The notes beneath the pieces are model-generated. The model ran no database searches. It was not told where the DNA came from and saw only the letters and a program-made list of their open reading frames with translations. A stretch of DNA of 64,000 nucleotides. It comes from an uncultured SAR86 cluster bacterium (GTDB lineage: Bacteria > Pseudomonadota > Gammaproteobacteria > Magnimaribacterales > AG-339-G14). Below, piece after piece: positions 9,879-18,846 of the stretch. A program made the position numbers and the translations under genes. Location: the NCBI GenBank assembly GCA_902595715.1, contig CACJRI010000001.1:1-64000 (forward strand), read 5' to 3'. Position 1 is the stretch's first letter. Each line of letters opens with the position of its first letter.

Positions 9879-10660
9879 AGACCAAAGAATCTTTGACTGT
9901 TTTCAAAAAATATTTGAGTTATTTCTTCTAAACTTTTATTTTGTAATTTAGCTATTTTCTTTGCAACTTCAATAATAAATTTTGGCTCGTTTCTCCTTCC
10001 TTTAATCTTTATACTTTTAGGTAGTAGATAAGGCGAATCCGTTTCGATCATTATTCGTTCAAGAGGCATGTTAGCAATTAGATCAACCATATGTTTCCCT
10101 CTTACTGGATCGCAAATCCAACCTGTGAAACCAATCCAAAACCCCTTATCAAGATACTTATAAAATTCTTCTCTATTTCCTGTAAAACAATGAACCACCG
10201 CATTAACTTTGAGATCAATGTTATTGAAACAATCCATAAAATCTTTATGCGCATCTCGTTGATGCAAGAAAAGAGGTAAATTTTGTTCTTGAGCAACTTT
10301 AATTTGTGACTCAAAACATAATATTTGATTTTCTTTTTTTGAGTAGTTTCTATTAAAATCTAAACCTGTTTCTCCTATAGCTTTTACAGAAGGATGTTTA
10401 CTTAATTTCCTGAGTTCTTCTATATCAGACTCTTTAAAAGTATCTGCGTAATGAGGATGTATACCACAAGTTGTAATTAAGAAATTTTGGTCTTTCTCTA
10501 ATAATTTTAAAGAAACTTTTGTATCCTCTATTGAAGTACTTGTTATGCAAATTCTTTTTACATTATTTTGTTTAGCTTCTTCAATAACTTCCATGAAATC
10601 TTTTTCAAAAGATTCATGAGTTAAGTTGGCTCCTATGTCAAAATATGAATATTCTTTCAT
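9875..10660 (-). CDS. TatD family metal-dependent deoxyribonuclease
   Basis: A 261-aa TIM-barrel hydrolase. It begins SYFDIGANLTHESFEKD, corresponding to the D-x-G-x-N/H-L metal region, and continues with CGIHPHYAD, IGETGLDFNR, HCFTGN and IETDSPYLLP, all signature blocks of TatD (metal-dependent 3'-5' exonuclease, DNA repair/quality control). It is the only minus-strand gene between 0 and 20 kb. Its 3' end overlaps the CoA transferase stop by 4 nt. The 24-nt gap to the divergent thioesterase gene leaves little room for separate promoters. Confidence 0.92.
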   Translation of the reverse strand: MKEYSYFDIGANLTHESFEKDFMEVIEEAKQNNVKRICITSTSIEDTKVSLKLLEKDQNFLITTCGIHPHYADTFKESDIEELRKLSKHPSVKAIGETGLDFNRNYSKKENQILCFESQIKVAQEQNLPLFLHQRDAHKDFMDCFNNIDLKVNAVVHCFTGNREEFYKYLDKGFWIGFTGWICDPVRGKHMVDLIANMPLERIMIETDSPYLLPKSIKIKGRRNEPKFIIEVAKKIAKLQNKSLEEITQIFFENSQRFFGL

Positions 10661-10684
10661 GATAACTTTTTATAAAAACTAAAT

Positions 10685-11491
10685 ATGAGTATTTCTAAAA
10701 ACTTTGAAGATGCTATAAAAGTAATTGAAATATCAAATGGCAATTTTACAGCAAATATTTCAGATGACTGGAGTATTGGGCAAACTGCAAATGGTGGATA
10801 TTCAATGGCTATACTGGCAAAGGCTTGTTCAGTGCACCTTGAACATAAGGACCCATTAGTATTATCTGCAAACTATATAGATAGAGTTGAATTTGGGTCT
10901 GCAGATGTAGAAGTAACAAAAATTTCCTCTACTAAAAGCACCTCGACGGCATATGTTTCGTTGAAGCAGAATGGAAATTTGAAAATTTTTTCTACTGTAA
11001 CTCTTACAGATTTTTCAAAAACTAAAGGCCTAAAAGAAAACTTAAGAAACGAACCAAATTTTGATAAATATGAGACATGCACTCAAGTTCCTTACAAAGA
11101 GGGTTTTAGTCCTAAACTAGATAAAAATTTAGAAAAAAAATATTGTTCAGACTCAATATGGTGGGAAGACCCAAATAATGACAACCAAGCTACTTTAAAA
11201 TTATACATGGGATGGAAAGATGGCGGTCCAGTAGATCTGTTTGGCCTTATTTTATTTTTAGATGCAACAACTCCACCAATCTATAATAAACTAGGTACAG
11301 TTGGATGGGTTCCAACGCTTACGTTAACTTCTCATATCAGAAATATACCTGAGTCTGGCCCTTTGAAAGTAATTGCTAAGACAGAATTTATTACAAATAA
11401 TTATATCGAAGAAGATAGAGAAATTTGGGATTCTAAGGGCAATCTAATAGGTCAATCAAAACAATTAGCAAAATTAAGAATTAAGAAATAA
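10685..11491 (+). CDS. Acyl-CoA thioesterase-like protein (double hotdog)
   Basis: A 268-aa protein resembling the TesB-like thioesterase family. The N-terminal hotdog domain contains NGGYSMAILAKACS and a VEFGSADVEVTKIS strand region; a second hotdog follows a linker, ending with REIWDSKGNLIGQSKQLA, the usual C-terminal pattern. It presumably hydrolyses acyl-CoA to free acid and CoA in the cytoplasm. The neighbourhood includes a racemase-type CoA transferase, consistent with acyl-CoA metabolism. The family is clear, the substrate is not. Confidence 0.8.
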   Translation: MSISKNFEDAIKVIEISNGNFTANISDDWSIGQTANGGYSMAILAKACSVHLEHKDPLVLSANYIDRVEFGSADVEVTKISSTKSTSTAYVSLKQNGNLKIFSTVTLTDFSKTKGLKENLRNEPNFDKYETCTQVPYKEGFSPKLDKNLEKKYCSDSIWWEDPNNDNQATLKLYMGWKDGGPVDLFGLILFLDATTPPIYNKLGTVGWVPTLTLTSHIRNIPESGPLKVIAKTEFITNNYIEEDREIWDSKGNLIGQSKQLAKLRIKK

Positions 11492-11546
11492 TACTTAAAA
11501 TATTGTTATTATAGATTTTTAAAAAATACTCAAATAAGGAAAATAA

Positions 11547-12401
11547 ATGAAATTTACAGGTACAAAATCATACATAGCTACGGACGATCTTAGCCTTTCA
11601 GTGAATGCTGCAATAGCTCTTGAAAGACCATTATTGATAAAAGGAGAGCCAGGCACAGGAAAAACTATGCTTGCATTAGAAGTTGCTAAATCTTTAGATC
11701 TTCCATTGATTGAATGGCACATTAAATCTACCACTAAAGCCCAACAAGGATTATACGAATATGATGCTGTTACAAGATTGAGAGATTCACAATTAGGAGA
11801 CGAGAGGGTTAAAGATATTTCAAATTACATCCAAAAAGGAAAACTCTGGGAGGCGTTTACTTCAGAAAAACAAGCGGTTCTTTTAATCGATGAAATAGAT
11901 AAAGCTGACATTGAATTTCCAAATGATCTTTTACAAGAATTAGACAGAATGGAATTTTATGTTTATGAAACTAAAGAAACCATAAAGGCTACAACAAGAC
12001 CAATAGTTATAATTTCAAGCAACAATGAAAAAGAACTACCTGATGCTTTCTTAAGAAGATGTTTTTTTCATTACATATCCTTTCCGGATAGAGAAACAAT
12101 GAAAGAAATCATCAAAGTACATCACCCTAAAGTCAAAGAAAAGCTTGTTAAAGAAGCATTGGATATCTTCTTTGATGTCAGGAAAGTACCTGGATTAAAA
12201 AAGAAACCCTCTACTTCTGAGTTAGTTGATTGGTTAAAACTTTTAATGGCAGATGATTTACCTGATGAAATTTTAAAGAATAGAGATCCTTCAAAAGCTA
12301 TTCCTCCCTTATATGGAGCCTTGGTTAAAAATGAACAAGATGTTCAATTGCTTGAAAGATTAGCTTTTATGACAAGAAGAGAAGGTAACAACCAAAACTA
12401 A
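11547..12401 (+). CDS. MoxR family AAA+ ATPase
   Basis: A 284-aa AAA+ ATPase with Walker A GEPGTGKT (residues 33-40), Walker B VLLIDEID (about 111-118), sensor 1 IISSNNEKELPDAFLRRC and an arginine finger region. MoxR ATPases act as chaperones that load cofactors or assemble complexes, usually with a VWA-domain partner; exactly such a partner follows 4 nt downstream. An AAGGAAA ribosome site precedes the ATG. The target complex is not visible nearby. Confidence 0.92.
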   Translation: MKFTGTKSYIATDDLSLSVNAAIALERPLLIKGEPGTGKTMLALEVAKSLDLPLIEWHIKSTTKAQQGLYEYDAVTRLRDSQLGDERVKDISNYIQKGKLWEAFTSEKQAVLLIDEIDKADIEFPNDLLQELDRMEFYVYETKETIKATTRPIVIISSNNEKELPDAFLRRCFFHYISFPDRETMKEIIKVHHPKVKEKLVKEALDIFFDVRKVPGLKKKPSTSELVDWLKLLMADDLPDEILKNRDPSKAIPPLYGALVKNEQDVQLLERLAFMTRREGNNQN

Positions 12402-12405
12402 TTGA

Positions 12406-13584
12406 ATGTTAATAAATCTTTTTAAAACTCTAAAAGAAGTCGGCGTTCCTTGTACCCTAAGAGAACTTCTAGATTTAATATCTGGTTTGGAGAAACAAGT
12501 AATTTTTGCTGACATCAATGATTTTTACTATTTATCAAGATCCGTTCTTGTAAAAGATGAAAAACATTATGATAAATTCGATAGAGCTTTTGATATTTAT
12601 TTCAAAGGTTTGGAAACTTTGGATGATGTCCTTCAGGCTCTGGTTCCAGAAGAGTGGTTAAGGAAAGAATTTGAAAAGTTTTTAACAGAAGATGAATTAA
12701 AAAAAATTGAAACTATGGGTGGCCTTGAAAAACTTCTTTCAGAATTTAAAAAAAGATTAGAAGAGCAAAAAGGTAAACACCAAAAAGGTGATAAATGGGT
12801 TGGCACTGGCGGTACATCACCTTTTGGAAATGCGGGATCTCATCCAGAAGGTATAAGGGTTGATGGTGAAGGAAAACAAAATAAAGCTGTAAAAGTTTGG
12901 CAACAACGAGATTTTAAGAATCTAGATGATTCTGTTGAGCTTGGTACAAGAAATATTAAAGTTGCACTAAGAAGATTGAGAAAATTTATTAGACAATCAA
13001 ATGACGAAGAACTTGATTTAGATGACACAATTAAAAGCACTGCTAAAAATGCAGGCTTGCTGGATATAAAAATGGTTCCGGAAAAAACTAATGCAGTTAA
13101 AGTTCTTGTATTCTTTGATGTTGGCGGATCAATGGACCCTCATATTAAAATTTGTGAAGAATTATTTTCTGCTTGCAAGACTGAATTTAAAAATTTGGAG
13201 TACTTTTATTTTCATAATTTCATTTATGAAACAGTATGGAAAGATAATAGAAGAAGACACAACGAAAGAATTAAAACTGAAGATGTGATTCATAAATACG
13301 CTTCAGATTACAAGATAATTTTTGTAGGTGATGCAACTATGGCTCCTTACGAAATTACTAATCCCGGCGGTAGTATTGAACATTGGAATGAAGAAGCAGG
13401 ATCTGTTTGGATGAAAAAAATCATGACCACTTATGACAAATTAATTTGGTTAAATCCAGTACCTGAGGAACATTGGGATTATTCGTCTTCTATAGAAATT
13501 TCAAGACACCTTATTGAGGACAATATGTTTCCTTTGACTCTTAAAGGTTTAGAAGACGGCATGTCATTTCTATCAAAAAAATAA
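12406..13584 (+). CDS. VWA domain protein, CoxE-like partner of MoxR
   Basis: A 392-aa protein with a C-terminal von Willebrand A domain. The MIDAS motif is DVGGSMDPH starting at residue 238 (D-x-G-x-S instead of the usual D-x-S-x-S), followed by FYFHNFIYE and IFVGDATMAPYE (MIDAS-like Thr/Asp positions). The N-terminal half is charged and helical with a Gly-rich linker (GTGGTSPFGNAGSHPEG). It forms a two-gene unit with the MoxR ATPase. MoxR/VWA pairs are thought to remodel or metallate protein complexes. The D-x-G-x-S variant is, to my knowledge, common in this subfamily, so it is probably functional. Confidence 0.87.
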   Translation: MLINLFKTLKEVGVPCTLRELLDLISGLEKQVIFADINDFYYLSRSVLVKDEKHYDKFDRAFDIYFKGLETLDDVLQALVPEEWLRKEFEKFLTEDELKKIETMGGLEKLLSEFKKRLEEQKGKHQKGDKWVGTGGTSPFGNAGSHPEGIRVDGEGKQNKAVKVWQQRDFKNLDDSVELGTRNIKVALRRLRKFIRQSNDEELDLDDTIKSTAKNAGLLDIKMVPEKTNAVKVLVFFDVGGSMDPHIKICEELFSACKTEFKNLEYFYFHNFIYETVWKDNRRRHNERIKTEDVIHKYASDYKIIFVGDATMAPYEITNPGGSIEHWNEEAGSVWMKKIMTTYDKLIWLNPVPEEHWDYSSSIEISRHLIEDNMFPLTLKGLEDGMSFLSKK

Positions 13585-13585
13585 T

Positions 13586-14500
13586 TTGAAAGCATTAGAA
13601 ATCAAGAATCTTACTAAGATTTACGATAATAATTTAGTAGCCTTAGACGATATAAGTTTTGAAGTTGAGCAAGGTGACTTCTATGCTCTTTTGGGTCCCA
13701 ACGGAGCAGGGAAATCTACTATGATTGGCATCATCAGTTCATTAGTAAATAAATCTTCAGGAAAGGTAAATATTTTAGGTTTAGACATTGATACTCATCA
13801 TTCAGAGGCTAAAAAGAGAATTGGAATCGTAGGTCAGGAAGTAAACTTCAACCAATTTGAAACAGTTCATAATATTCTACTTCACCAAGCTGGGTTCTTT
13901 GGCATGCCATTTTCAGAAATTAAAAATAATTGTGAGTTTTATCTCAAAAGATTAGATCTATGGGATAAAAGAAATGAACAAGGCAGAAATTTATCTGGAG
14001 GAATGAAACGAAGATTAATGGTAGCAAAAGCTTTGGTTAACAATCCTGATTTACTTATATTAGACGAACCAACTGCAGGCGTTGACACTGAACTAAGGAG
14101 ATCTTTATGGGAGTTTTTAGTAGAAATAAACAATAAAGGAACTACCATTATTCTTACAACTCATTATCTAGAGGAAGCTGAAAGACTTTGTAAAAATATA
14201 TCCATTATTGATCGCGGAAAGATTGTTAGAAATTCAGATATGAATTCTTTTCTTAGGGAAATAGAAATAGAAACTTTTGTTTTTGATTTGAAGGAAAAAA
14301 CAACTAAGAATTTGTTTTCAGAAAATTTTGATATAAAAAAAATAGATGATGCTACTTTTTCTGTTCAAGCAAATAAAGGAACAAATTTAAACTCAATATT
14401 TGATTTTTTTGATCAAGAAGGAATAGAAATTTTAAGTATGAGAAATGAAACCAATAGACTTGAAGAATTATTTCTAAAACTTACAAATAATGACCATTAA
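13586..14500 (+). CDS. yadG: ABC transporter ATP-binding protein, YadG-like
   Basis: A 304-aa ATPase of the ABC-2 exporter class. Walker A GPNGAGKST at 37-45, signature LSGGMKRR, Walker B LLILDEPTAGVD followed by the H-loop TTHYLEEAE. A C-terminal approximately 80-residue extension is typical of this subfamily. It starts with TTG at 13586, one base after the VWA stop, and overlaps the permease gene by 11 nt. With its YadH partner it forms an exporter of unknown substrate, orthologous in layout to E. coli YadGH. Confidence 0.9.
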   Translation: MKALEIKNLTKIYDNNLVALDDISFEVEQGDFYALLGPNGAGKSTMIGIISSLVNKSSGKVNILGLDIDTHHSEAKKRIGIVGQEVNFNQFETVHNILLHQAGFFGMPFSEIKNNCEFYLKRLDLWDKRNEQGRNLSGGMKRRLMVAKALVNNPDLLILDEPTAGVDTELRRSLWEFLVEINNKGTTIILTTHYLEEAERLCKNISIIDRGKIVRNSDMNSFLREIEIETFVFDLKEKTTKNLFSENFDIKKIDDATFSVQANKGTNLNSIFDFFDQEGIEILSMRNETNRLEELFLKLTNNDH

Positions 14501-15263
14501 TGAACAGTTAAGATCTTTATTTATTCTTCTAAGAAAAGAAGTTTTAAGATTTTTTAGAATTTGGAGTCAGACTTTGATTCCTTCAGTGCTAACAACAATA
14601 TTATATTTTTTAATTTTCGGTACTTTTATTGGCGAAAGAATTGGCAAAATGTCAGGGTTTGACTATATGCAATTTATGGCACCGGGCTTGGTAATGTTAG
14701 CAGTTATAACAAATGCCTATTCAAACGTAGTCTCATCTTTTTTTGGAGTGAAGTTTCAAAGAAGTATTGAAGAATTACTAGTTTCTCCCATGCCGACTTA
14801 TCTGATTTTAATTGGATTTGTTCTCGGCGGGGTAGTTAGAGGTATTATCGTAGGCTTTCTCGTATTACTTACATCATTGATATTTACAGATATAACTGTT
14901 CAGAATGTCCCGCTAACGCTGCTGGTTGTTGTGATGACGGCCTTTTTGTTTTCAATAGCTGGTTTTTTGAATGCTTTGTTTGCAGATAATTTTGACGATA
15001 TAAATATAGTACCTACATTCATCCTTACTCCTTTGATTTACTTAGGAGGGGTTTTTTATTCTGTAGAGCTCTTGTCAAATACATGGCAAATTGTCTCAAA
15101 GGCAAACCCGCTACTGTATATGGTTAATGCTTTTAGATATGGAATGATTGGCGTATCTGATATCAACGTTCAATTTGCCTTGTTGATGATAACCTTTTTT
15201 ATATTAATCTTTTTTACGCTTGCTTATTACTTACTTAAAAAAGGATATGGAATAAGAACCTGA
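14490..15263 (+). CDS. yadH: ABC-2 type permease, YadH-like
   Basis: A 257-aa inner-membrane permease with six hydrophobic helices. It aligns by eye along its whole length with E. coli YadH: FRIWSQTLIPSVLTTILYF, YMQFMAPGLVMLAVITNAY, FFGVKFQRSIEELLVSPMP, and DDINIVPTFILTPLIYLGG. It pairs with the overlapping ATPase gene upstream. The exported substrate is unknown. It is the last gene before a tRNA-Ser and has no visible terminator. Confidence 0.92.
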   Translation: MTINEQLRSLFILLRKEVLRFFRIWSQTLIPSVLTTILYFLIFGTFIGERIGKMSGFDYMQFMAPGLVMLAVITNAYSNVVSSFFGVKFQRSIEELLVSPMPTYLILIGFVLGGVVRGIIVGFLVLLTSLIFTDITVQNVPLTLLVVVMTAFLFSIAGFLNALFADNFDDINIVPTFILTPLIYLGGVFYSVELLSNTWQIVSKANPLLYMVNAFRYGMIGVSDINVQFALLMITFFILIFFTLAYYLLKKGYGIRT

Positions 15264-15278
15264 TGATTTCTAATTTTT

Positions 15279-15304
15279 TTTACAACATTTTTATCTTGTA
15301 TAAA
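15279..15304 (+). promoter_or_regulatory. Candidate promoter for tRNA-Ser(GGA)
   Basis: TATAAA at 15299-15304 lies 7 nt upstream of the mature tRNA 5' end, and a TTTACA hexamer is at 15279-15284. The spacer of about 14 nt is shorter than the usual 16-18, so only the -10 element is convincing. Confidence 0.35.
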
Positions 15305-15311
15305 TTAACAT

Positions 15312-15401
15312 GGAGAGATGGCAGAGTGGTCGAATGCGCTCGCTTGGAAAGCGGGTAAGGGGGCAACTCCTTCAAGGGTTCGAATCCCTTTCTCTCCGCC
15401 A
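15312..15401 (+). tRNA. tRNA-Ser(GGA)
   Basis: A 90-nt class II tRNA with a long variable arm. The acceptor GGAGAGA (15312-15318) pairs with TCTCTCC (15391-15397), discriminator G, and encoded CCA to 15401. The anticodon stem CTCGC/GCGGG encloses the loop TTGGAAA with anticodon GGA, reading UCC and UCU. The T-loop TTCGAAT is present. Confidence 0.97.
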
Positions 15402-15409
15402 AAAATTAA

Positions 15410-16264
15410 ATGGAATATATCGAGTCAAAATATTTTAGCTATGCGGATCCAGATGATCCTTGGTACCGTAAGTTAATCATAAGAACTATAGAGTCTTTAG
15501 CCGGTCAACCGGCTTTGTTTAAACTCTATCGTCAATATCAGGAAAACCCTAATAATTGGGATAGCTTTTGGCACGGTTGTTTAGACCAGCTTAAATTAAA
15601 GTTAGACTTTAATTCCAATATAAATATTCCAAAAGATGGTCCCACTATTTTTGTAGCAAATCATCCTTATGGAGTTTTGGATGGATTGGTAATAAGTTAT
15701 TTTGTTTCTAAATATAGAGATGATTTCAAAGTTCTGACACATTCACTATTGTTAAGAGCGCCGGAAACAAAGGGTTATTTATTACCAATAGATTTCACCG
15801 GAGATAAGCAAGCTTTATTAACAAATCTCGATACCAGAAAAAAATCAAGAGAGCATCTTGCTAATGGTGGTTCCATAATAATTTTTCCTTCTGGTACTGT
15901 ATCTACGACTGCTAAGTTTTATGAAAATACGAAAATGGCTTTTGATCCACAATGGAAAAAATTCACGTCAAGACTCATTAAGCAAACTGACCCAAGTATA
16001 GTTCCTATTTATTTTTATGGATGTAATTCTATAAAGTTTCAATTAGCAAGCCATCTTGGCGATATGTTCAGAGCTTCACTTTTATTTCATGAAGTAAAAA
16101 GACGAATAGGAAGCGACTTTAAATTTATAGTTGGAAATCCTTTTAAATATTCTAGTCTTGATAAGAAATTATCAAATCAAGAACTTGCTGACTTTTTAAG
16201 GACTAAAACTTACTTATTAAACCCTGCAATTTCAGAGCCACCTCCTTACGGATTAGATATTTAA
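15410..16264 (+). CDS. PlsC-like lysophospholipid acyltransferase family protein
   Basis: A 284-aa putative acyltransferase. The catalytic block is FVANHPYGVLDG (residues about 80-91): the H and D are separated by five residues rather than the four of the standard NHx4D motif, which is a variant found in hemolysin-like and related acyltransferases. A second block FPSGTVSTTAKFY corresponds to the FPEGT substrate-binding motif. It presumably transfers an acyl chain to a lysophospholipid or related acceptor at the membrane. The gene is squeezed between tRNA-Ser and csrA, 8 nt after the tRNA. Confidence 0.78.
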   Translation: MEYIESKYFSYADPDDPWYRKLIIRTIESLAGQPALFKLYRQYQENPNNWDSFWHGCLDQLKLKLDFNSNINIPKDGPTIFVANHPYGVLDGLVISYFVSKYRDDFKVLTHSLLLRAPETKGYLLPIDFTGDKQALLTNLDTRKKSREHLANGGSIIIFPSGTVSTTAKFYENTKMAFDPQWKKFTSRLIKQTDPSIVPIYFYGCNSIKFQLASHLGDMFRASLLFHEVKRRIGSDFKFIVGNPFKYSSLDKKLSNQELADFLRTKTYLLNPAISEPPPYGLDI

Positions 16265-16306
16265 TTAAATTCCTTTAGCATGAATGGTTTTTTTGCTATC
16301 TTAGTC

Positions 16307-16314
16307 AGAAGGGG
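16307..16314 (+). promoter_or_regulatory. Ribosome binding site setting the csrA start
   Basis: AGAAGGGG lies 7 nt upstream of TTG at 16322. It favours the TTG start, which gives a protein beginning LLVLSRR like canonical CsrA, over the ATG at 16280, which would add 14 non-conserved residues. Confidence 0.6.
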
Positions 16315-16321
16315 AATTAAT

Positions 16322-16489
16322 TTGTTAGTTTTAAGTCGAAGAAGAGATCAAACTCTTGTGATTGGCGATAATGTAGAAGTAACAGTTTTAGAGATTAAGG
16401 GAGGGCAAGTCCGCCTAGGAATAAATGCTCCTAAAGCTGTTTCTGTTCATAGAGGAGAGATCCACGCCAAAGTAATTGAAGAGAGTTAA
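16322..16489 (+). CDS. csrA: Carbon storage regulator CsrA (TTG start)
   Basis: A 55-aa RNA-binding post-transcriptional regulator. The family core is complete: LVLSRRRDQTLVIGD at the N-terminus, VEVTVLEIKGGQVRLGINAP, then the RNA-contacting VHRGEI segment. CsrA dimers bind GGA motifs in mRNA leaders and are titrated by GGA-rich small RNAs. The start is TTG at 16322; an in-frame ATG at 16280 is less likely (see the RBS entry). It lies 5 nt upstream of tRNA-Arg, a gene order common in gammaproteobacteria, which supports the assignment. Confidence 0.93.
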   Translation: MLVLSRRRDQTLVIGDNVEVTVLEIKGGQVRLGINAPKAVSVHRGEIHAKVIEES

Positions 16490-16494
16490 AAAAA

Positions 16495-16571
16495 GCGCCC
16501 GTAGCTCAGTTGGATAGAGCACCTGGCTACGAACTAGGGTGTCGGAGGTTCGAATCCTTCCGGGCGCGCCA
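16495..16571 (+). tRNA. tRNA-Arg(ACG)
   Basis: A 77-nt cloverleaf. The acceptor GCGCCCG (16495-16501) pairs with CGGGCGC (16561-16567), followed by G and encoded CCA. The anticodon stem CCTGG/CTAGG encloses the loop CTACGAA, anticodon ACG (A34 expected to be edited to inosine, reading CGU/CGC/CGA). The T-loop TTCGAAT is present. Likely cotranscribed with csrA. Confidence 0.97.
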
Positions 16572-16600
16572 TAAATAAGAAAATTAAGTAAAATATAATC

Positions 16601-17974
16601 ATGTCATTAAAATTAAATAGCGATTCACAGCCATATGTAGAAATAAATTCTCCCAAGTATGAGAAAGTATATTCTTTTGAACGAGATTTTGATTTAACAG
16701 ATCTTTTTATGTTTACAAAAGGTCAGCCTTATGAAAAATTTGCAGAGTTAAGAAAGCAAGCTCCAATATATTTTCATGAAACAGGGCCAGAAGATTCAGA
16801 ACCAGGTTTTTGGGTTTTAACAAAGTATAAAGATATTGAATTTGTTTCTAAAAATCAGGATATTTTCTCCTCACAATTGGCTGGTGGCACTACCCTAACA
16901 CATGGTTTCACAGCTGCCGATGACACTCCATTGTATAGATCTACCATGGATCATATGTTGAGCTTAGATGGTTTATTACATTTAAATATGAGAAACCCCC
17001 ATATGGCTTTTTTTAATCCAAAATACGTGAGTAATCTAAGAAAAAAAGTTGAAATAAAAGTTGATCAATTATTAGATGCAATAGCACCTCTTGGTACCTG
17101 TAATTTAGTTGAAAGTGTTTCTGCTGAATTACCAATGTTTACTTTATGTGAGATGTTAGGAGTTCCAGAAGCAGATCGACCTAAAATAATTGAATGGATG
17201 AAATTTTTAGAAATGGCACAGTTGATTGCTGCAACACAAGCAGTTCAGAATAATGAATTAACTTTAACCGAAGAACAAAATCAAGCAGCACCAGATCCAG
17301 CATTAATAGAAATGTTTACAAATATGGTTAATGAAATGTTTTCCTATGGCAGACATATTTTAGAAGAGAGAAGAAAATCTCCAAAAGATGATTTACTTTC
17401 TGTCATTGCAAACATCGAAATAGATGGAAAAAAACTTCCAAACGAATATCTAGATGGATCTTGGCTACTAATAATTTTTGCAGGAAACGATACAACTAGA
17501 AACTCTATTAGCGGCACAATGAATTTGCTTTCAGAGAATCAAGATCAAAAGGAATTAGTATTAAATGATCGTTCTTTGATTCCCAATATGGTGCATGAGT
17601 CCATTAGAGTGGCAAATCCCGTTACGTATATGAGAAGAACTACCAAGGTCGATACACAGATTGGAGATCAAAAAATAGGGCCAAATGAAAAAGTATCTTT
17701 ATGGTATGGAGCAGCCAATAGGGATCCAGAAGTTTTTAAAAATCCTGATAAATATGACATAAGAAGAGAAAACGCAAAAAAACATTTATCTTTTGGATAC
17801 GGAAGACATCTTTGTTTAGGCAAACATACAGCAAATATGCAACTTGAAGTTGTCTACGAAAAGATTTTTGAAAGATTTCCTGACATGACACAATCAGGAG
17901 ATATGGTTTATACGCCTAATAACTTTGTGAATGCAATTCAGGAATTACCTGTTACTTTTACTCCTAAAAAATAA
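16601..17974 (+). CDS. Cytochrome P450
   Basis: A 457-aa soluble bacterial P450. The heme-binding loop FGYGRHLCLGKH has the thiolate Cys at residue 405; the I-helix oxygen-activation motif is FAGNDTTRNSISG. The N-terminal FWVLTKYKDIEFVSKNQDIFSS block and AGNDTTRN resemble the CYP124/125-type steroid and branched-lipid hydroxylases, but the substrate is an inference. It needs a ferredoxin and reductase, neither of which is adjacent. It begins a tight run with a DUF1295 protein (5-nt gap) and an SLC13 transporter. Confidence 0.93.
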   Translation: MSLKLNSDSQPYVEINSPKYEKVYSFERDFDLTDLFMFTKGQPYEKFAELRKQAPIYFHETGPEDSEPGFWVLTKYKDIEFVSKNQDIFSSQLAGGTTLTHGFTAADDTPLYRSTMDHMLSLDGLLHLNMRNPHMAFFNPKYVSNLRKKVEIKVDQLLDAIAPLGTCNLVESVSAELPMFTLCEMLGVPEADRPKIIEWMKFLEMAQLIAATQAVQNNELTLTEEQNQAAPDPALIEMFTNMVNEMFSYGRHILEERRKSPKDDLLSVIANIEIDGKKLPNEYLDGSWLLIIFAGNDTTRNSISGTMNLLSENQDQKELVLNDRSLIPNMVHESIRVANPVTYMRRTTKVDTQIGDQKIGPNEKVSLWYGAANRDPEVFKNPDKYDIRRENAKKHLSFGYGRHLCLGKHTANMQLEVVYEKIFERFPDMTQSGDMVYTPNNFVNAIQELPVTFTPKK

Positions 17975-17979
17975 ATTTA

Positions 17980-18846
17980 ATGTACTCAAAAAGTCTAATT
18001 GTTTGCTTCTTAGCTTATTTTTTTTCAATTTTATTTGGTTATTTTTCTTTAACATATATTGATTTGGGTCATCTCTGGTTTGATATTCTTCTAGCCCATG
18101 TAGTAGCAACAATAGTCATATTTATTTTCAGTATTGTTTATAAAAATTCGAGTTTGTATGATCCTTTTTGGTCTGTAATTCCACTTCCAATATTCATTTA
18201 TTTAATAATCTATCCTGAGGTTGATGAGTCTTCTGTATTAAGGTTTCTTTTGATAGGTATCCCCGTAACTTACTATGTAGTTCGTTTGACTTGGAACTGG
18301 TTAAAAACTTGGCCTGGTTTAGAAAAAGAAGACTTTCGCTACATTAATCTTTATCAAACTTTTGGACGATTTAAATTATTTATAAATTTTTTTGGAATAC
18401 ATCTTTTTCCAACTTTAATGGTAAATATTTGTTTGTTTCCTTTATATTTTGCTATCACTATCAATGATCAACCCGTATCTTTTGTAGATTGGTTTTTTTG
18501 TATTTTCACTTTCTTAGCTGTTCTACTGGAACACGTTTCTGATGAACAAATGCATTCGTTTAAAGCTGATGAAAGAAATGCTTCATTGACCATGAATAAG
18601 GGATTATGGAAATATAGTCGCCATCCAAATTATTTAGGAGAGATTTTATTTTGGTTTGGTTTATTTGGTTTCTCTTTGTCTCAGTCCTTTGATAATTTTT
18701 GGCTTATTATTTGTCCTTTGTCCATGTTAGCCATGTTTATATTCGCATCAATACCAATGATGGATAATAGAAGCCTTGAAAGAAGACCAGATTACGAGGA
18801 GTATATGAAAAAAACTCCTGCCTTAATTCCCAAATTATTTAAATAA
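17980..18846 (+). CDS. DUF1295 / steroid 5-alpha-reductase-like membrane protein
   Basis: A 288-aa membrane protein with about seven hydrophobic helices. The C-terminal block MNKGLWKYSRHPNYLGEILF is the signature of the DUF1295/isoprenylcysteine methyltransferase/steroid reductase superfamily, in which it binds NADPH or SAM. Members reduce C=C bonds in steroid or fatty substrates, or methylate; which applies here is unknown. It lies 5 nt after the P450 and directly abuts the next start, suggesting cotranscription and possibly a joint lipid-modifying role. Confidence 0.82.
   Translation: MYSKSLIVCFLAYFFSILFGYFSLTYIDLGHLWFDILLAHVVATIVIFIFSIVYKNSSLYDPFWSVIPLPIFIYLIIYPEVDESSVLRFLLIGIPVTYYVVRLTWNWLKTWPGLEKEDFRYINLYQTFGRFKLFINFFGIHLFPTLMVNICLFPLYFAITINDQPVSFVDWFFCIFTFLAVLLEHVSDEQMHSFKADERNASLTMNKGLWKYSRHPNYLGEILFWFGLFGFSLSQSFDNFWLIICPLSMLAMFIFASIPMMDNRSLERRPDYEEYMKKTPALIPKLFK

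Noticed and set aside
16280-16321. csrA starting at ATG 16280
   Set aside because: It would add 14 residues absent from CsrA proteins, and the purine-rich ribosome site is placed for TTG at 16322.
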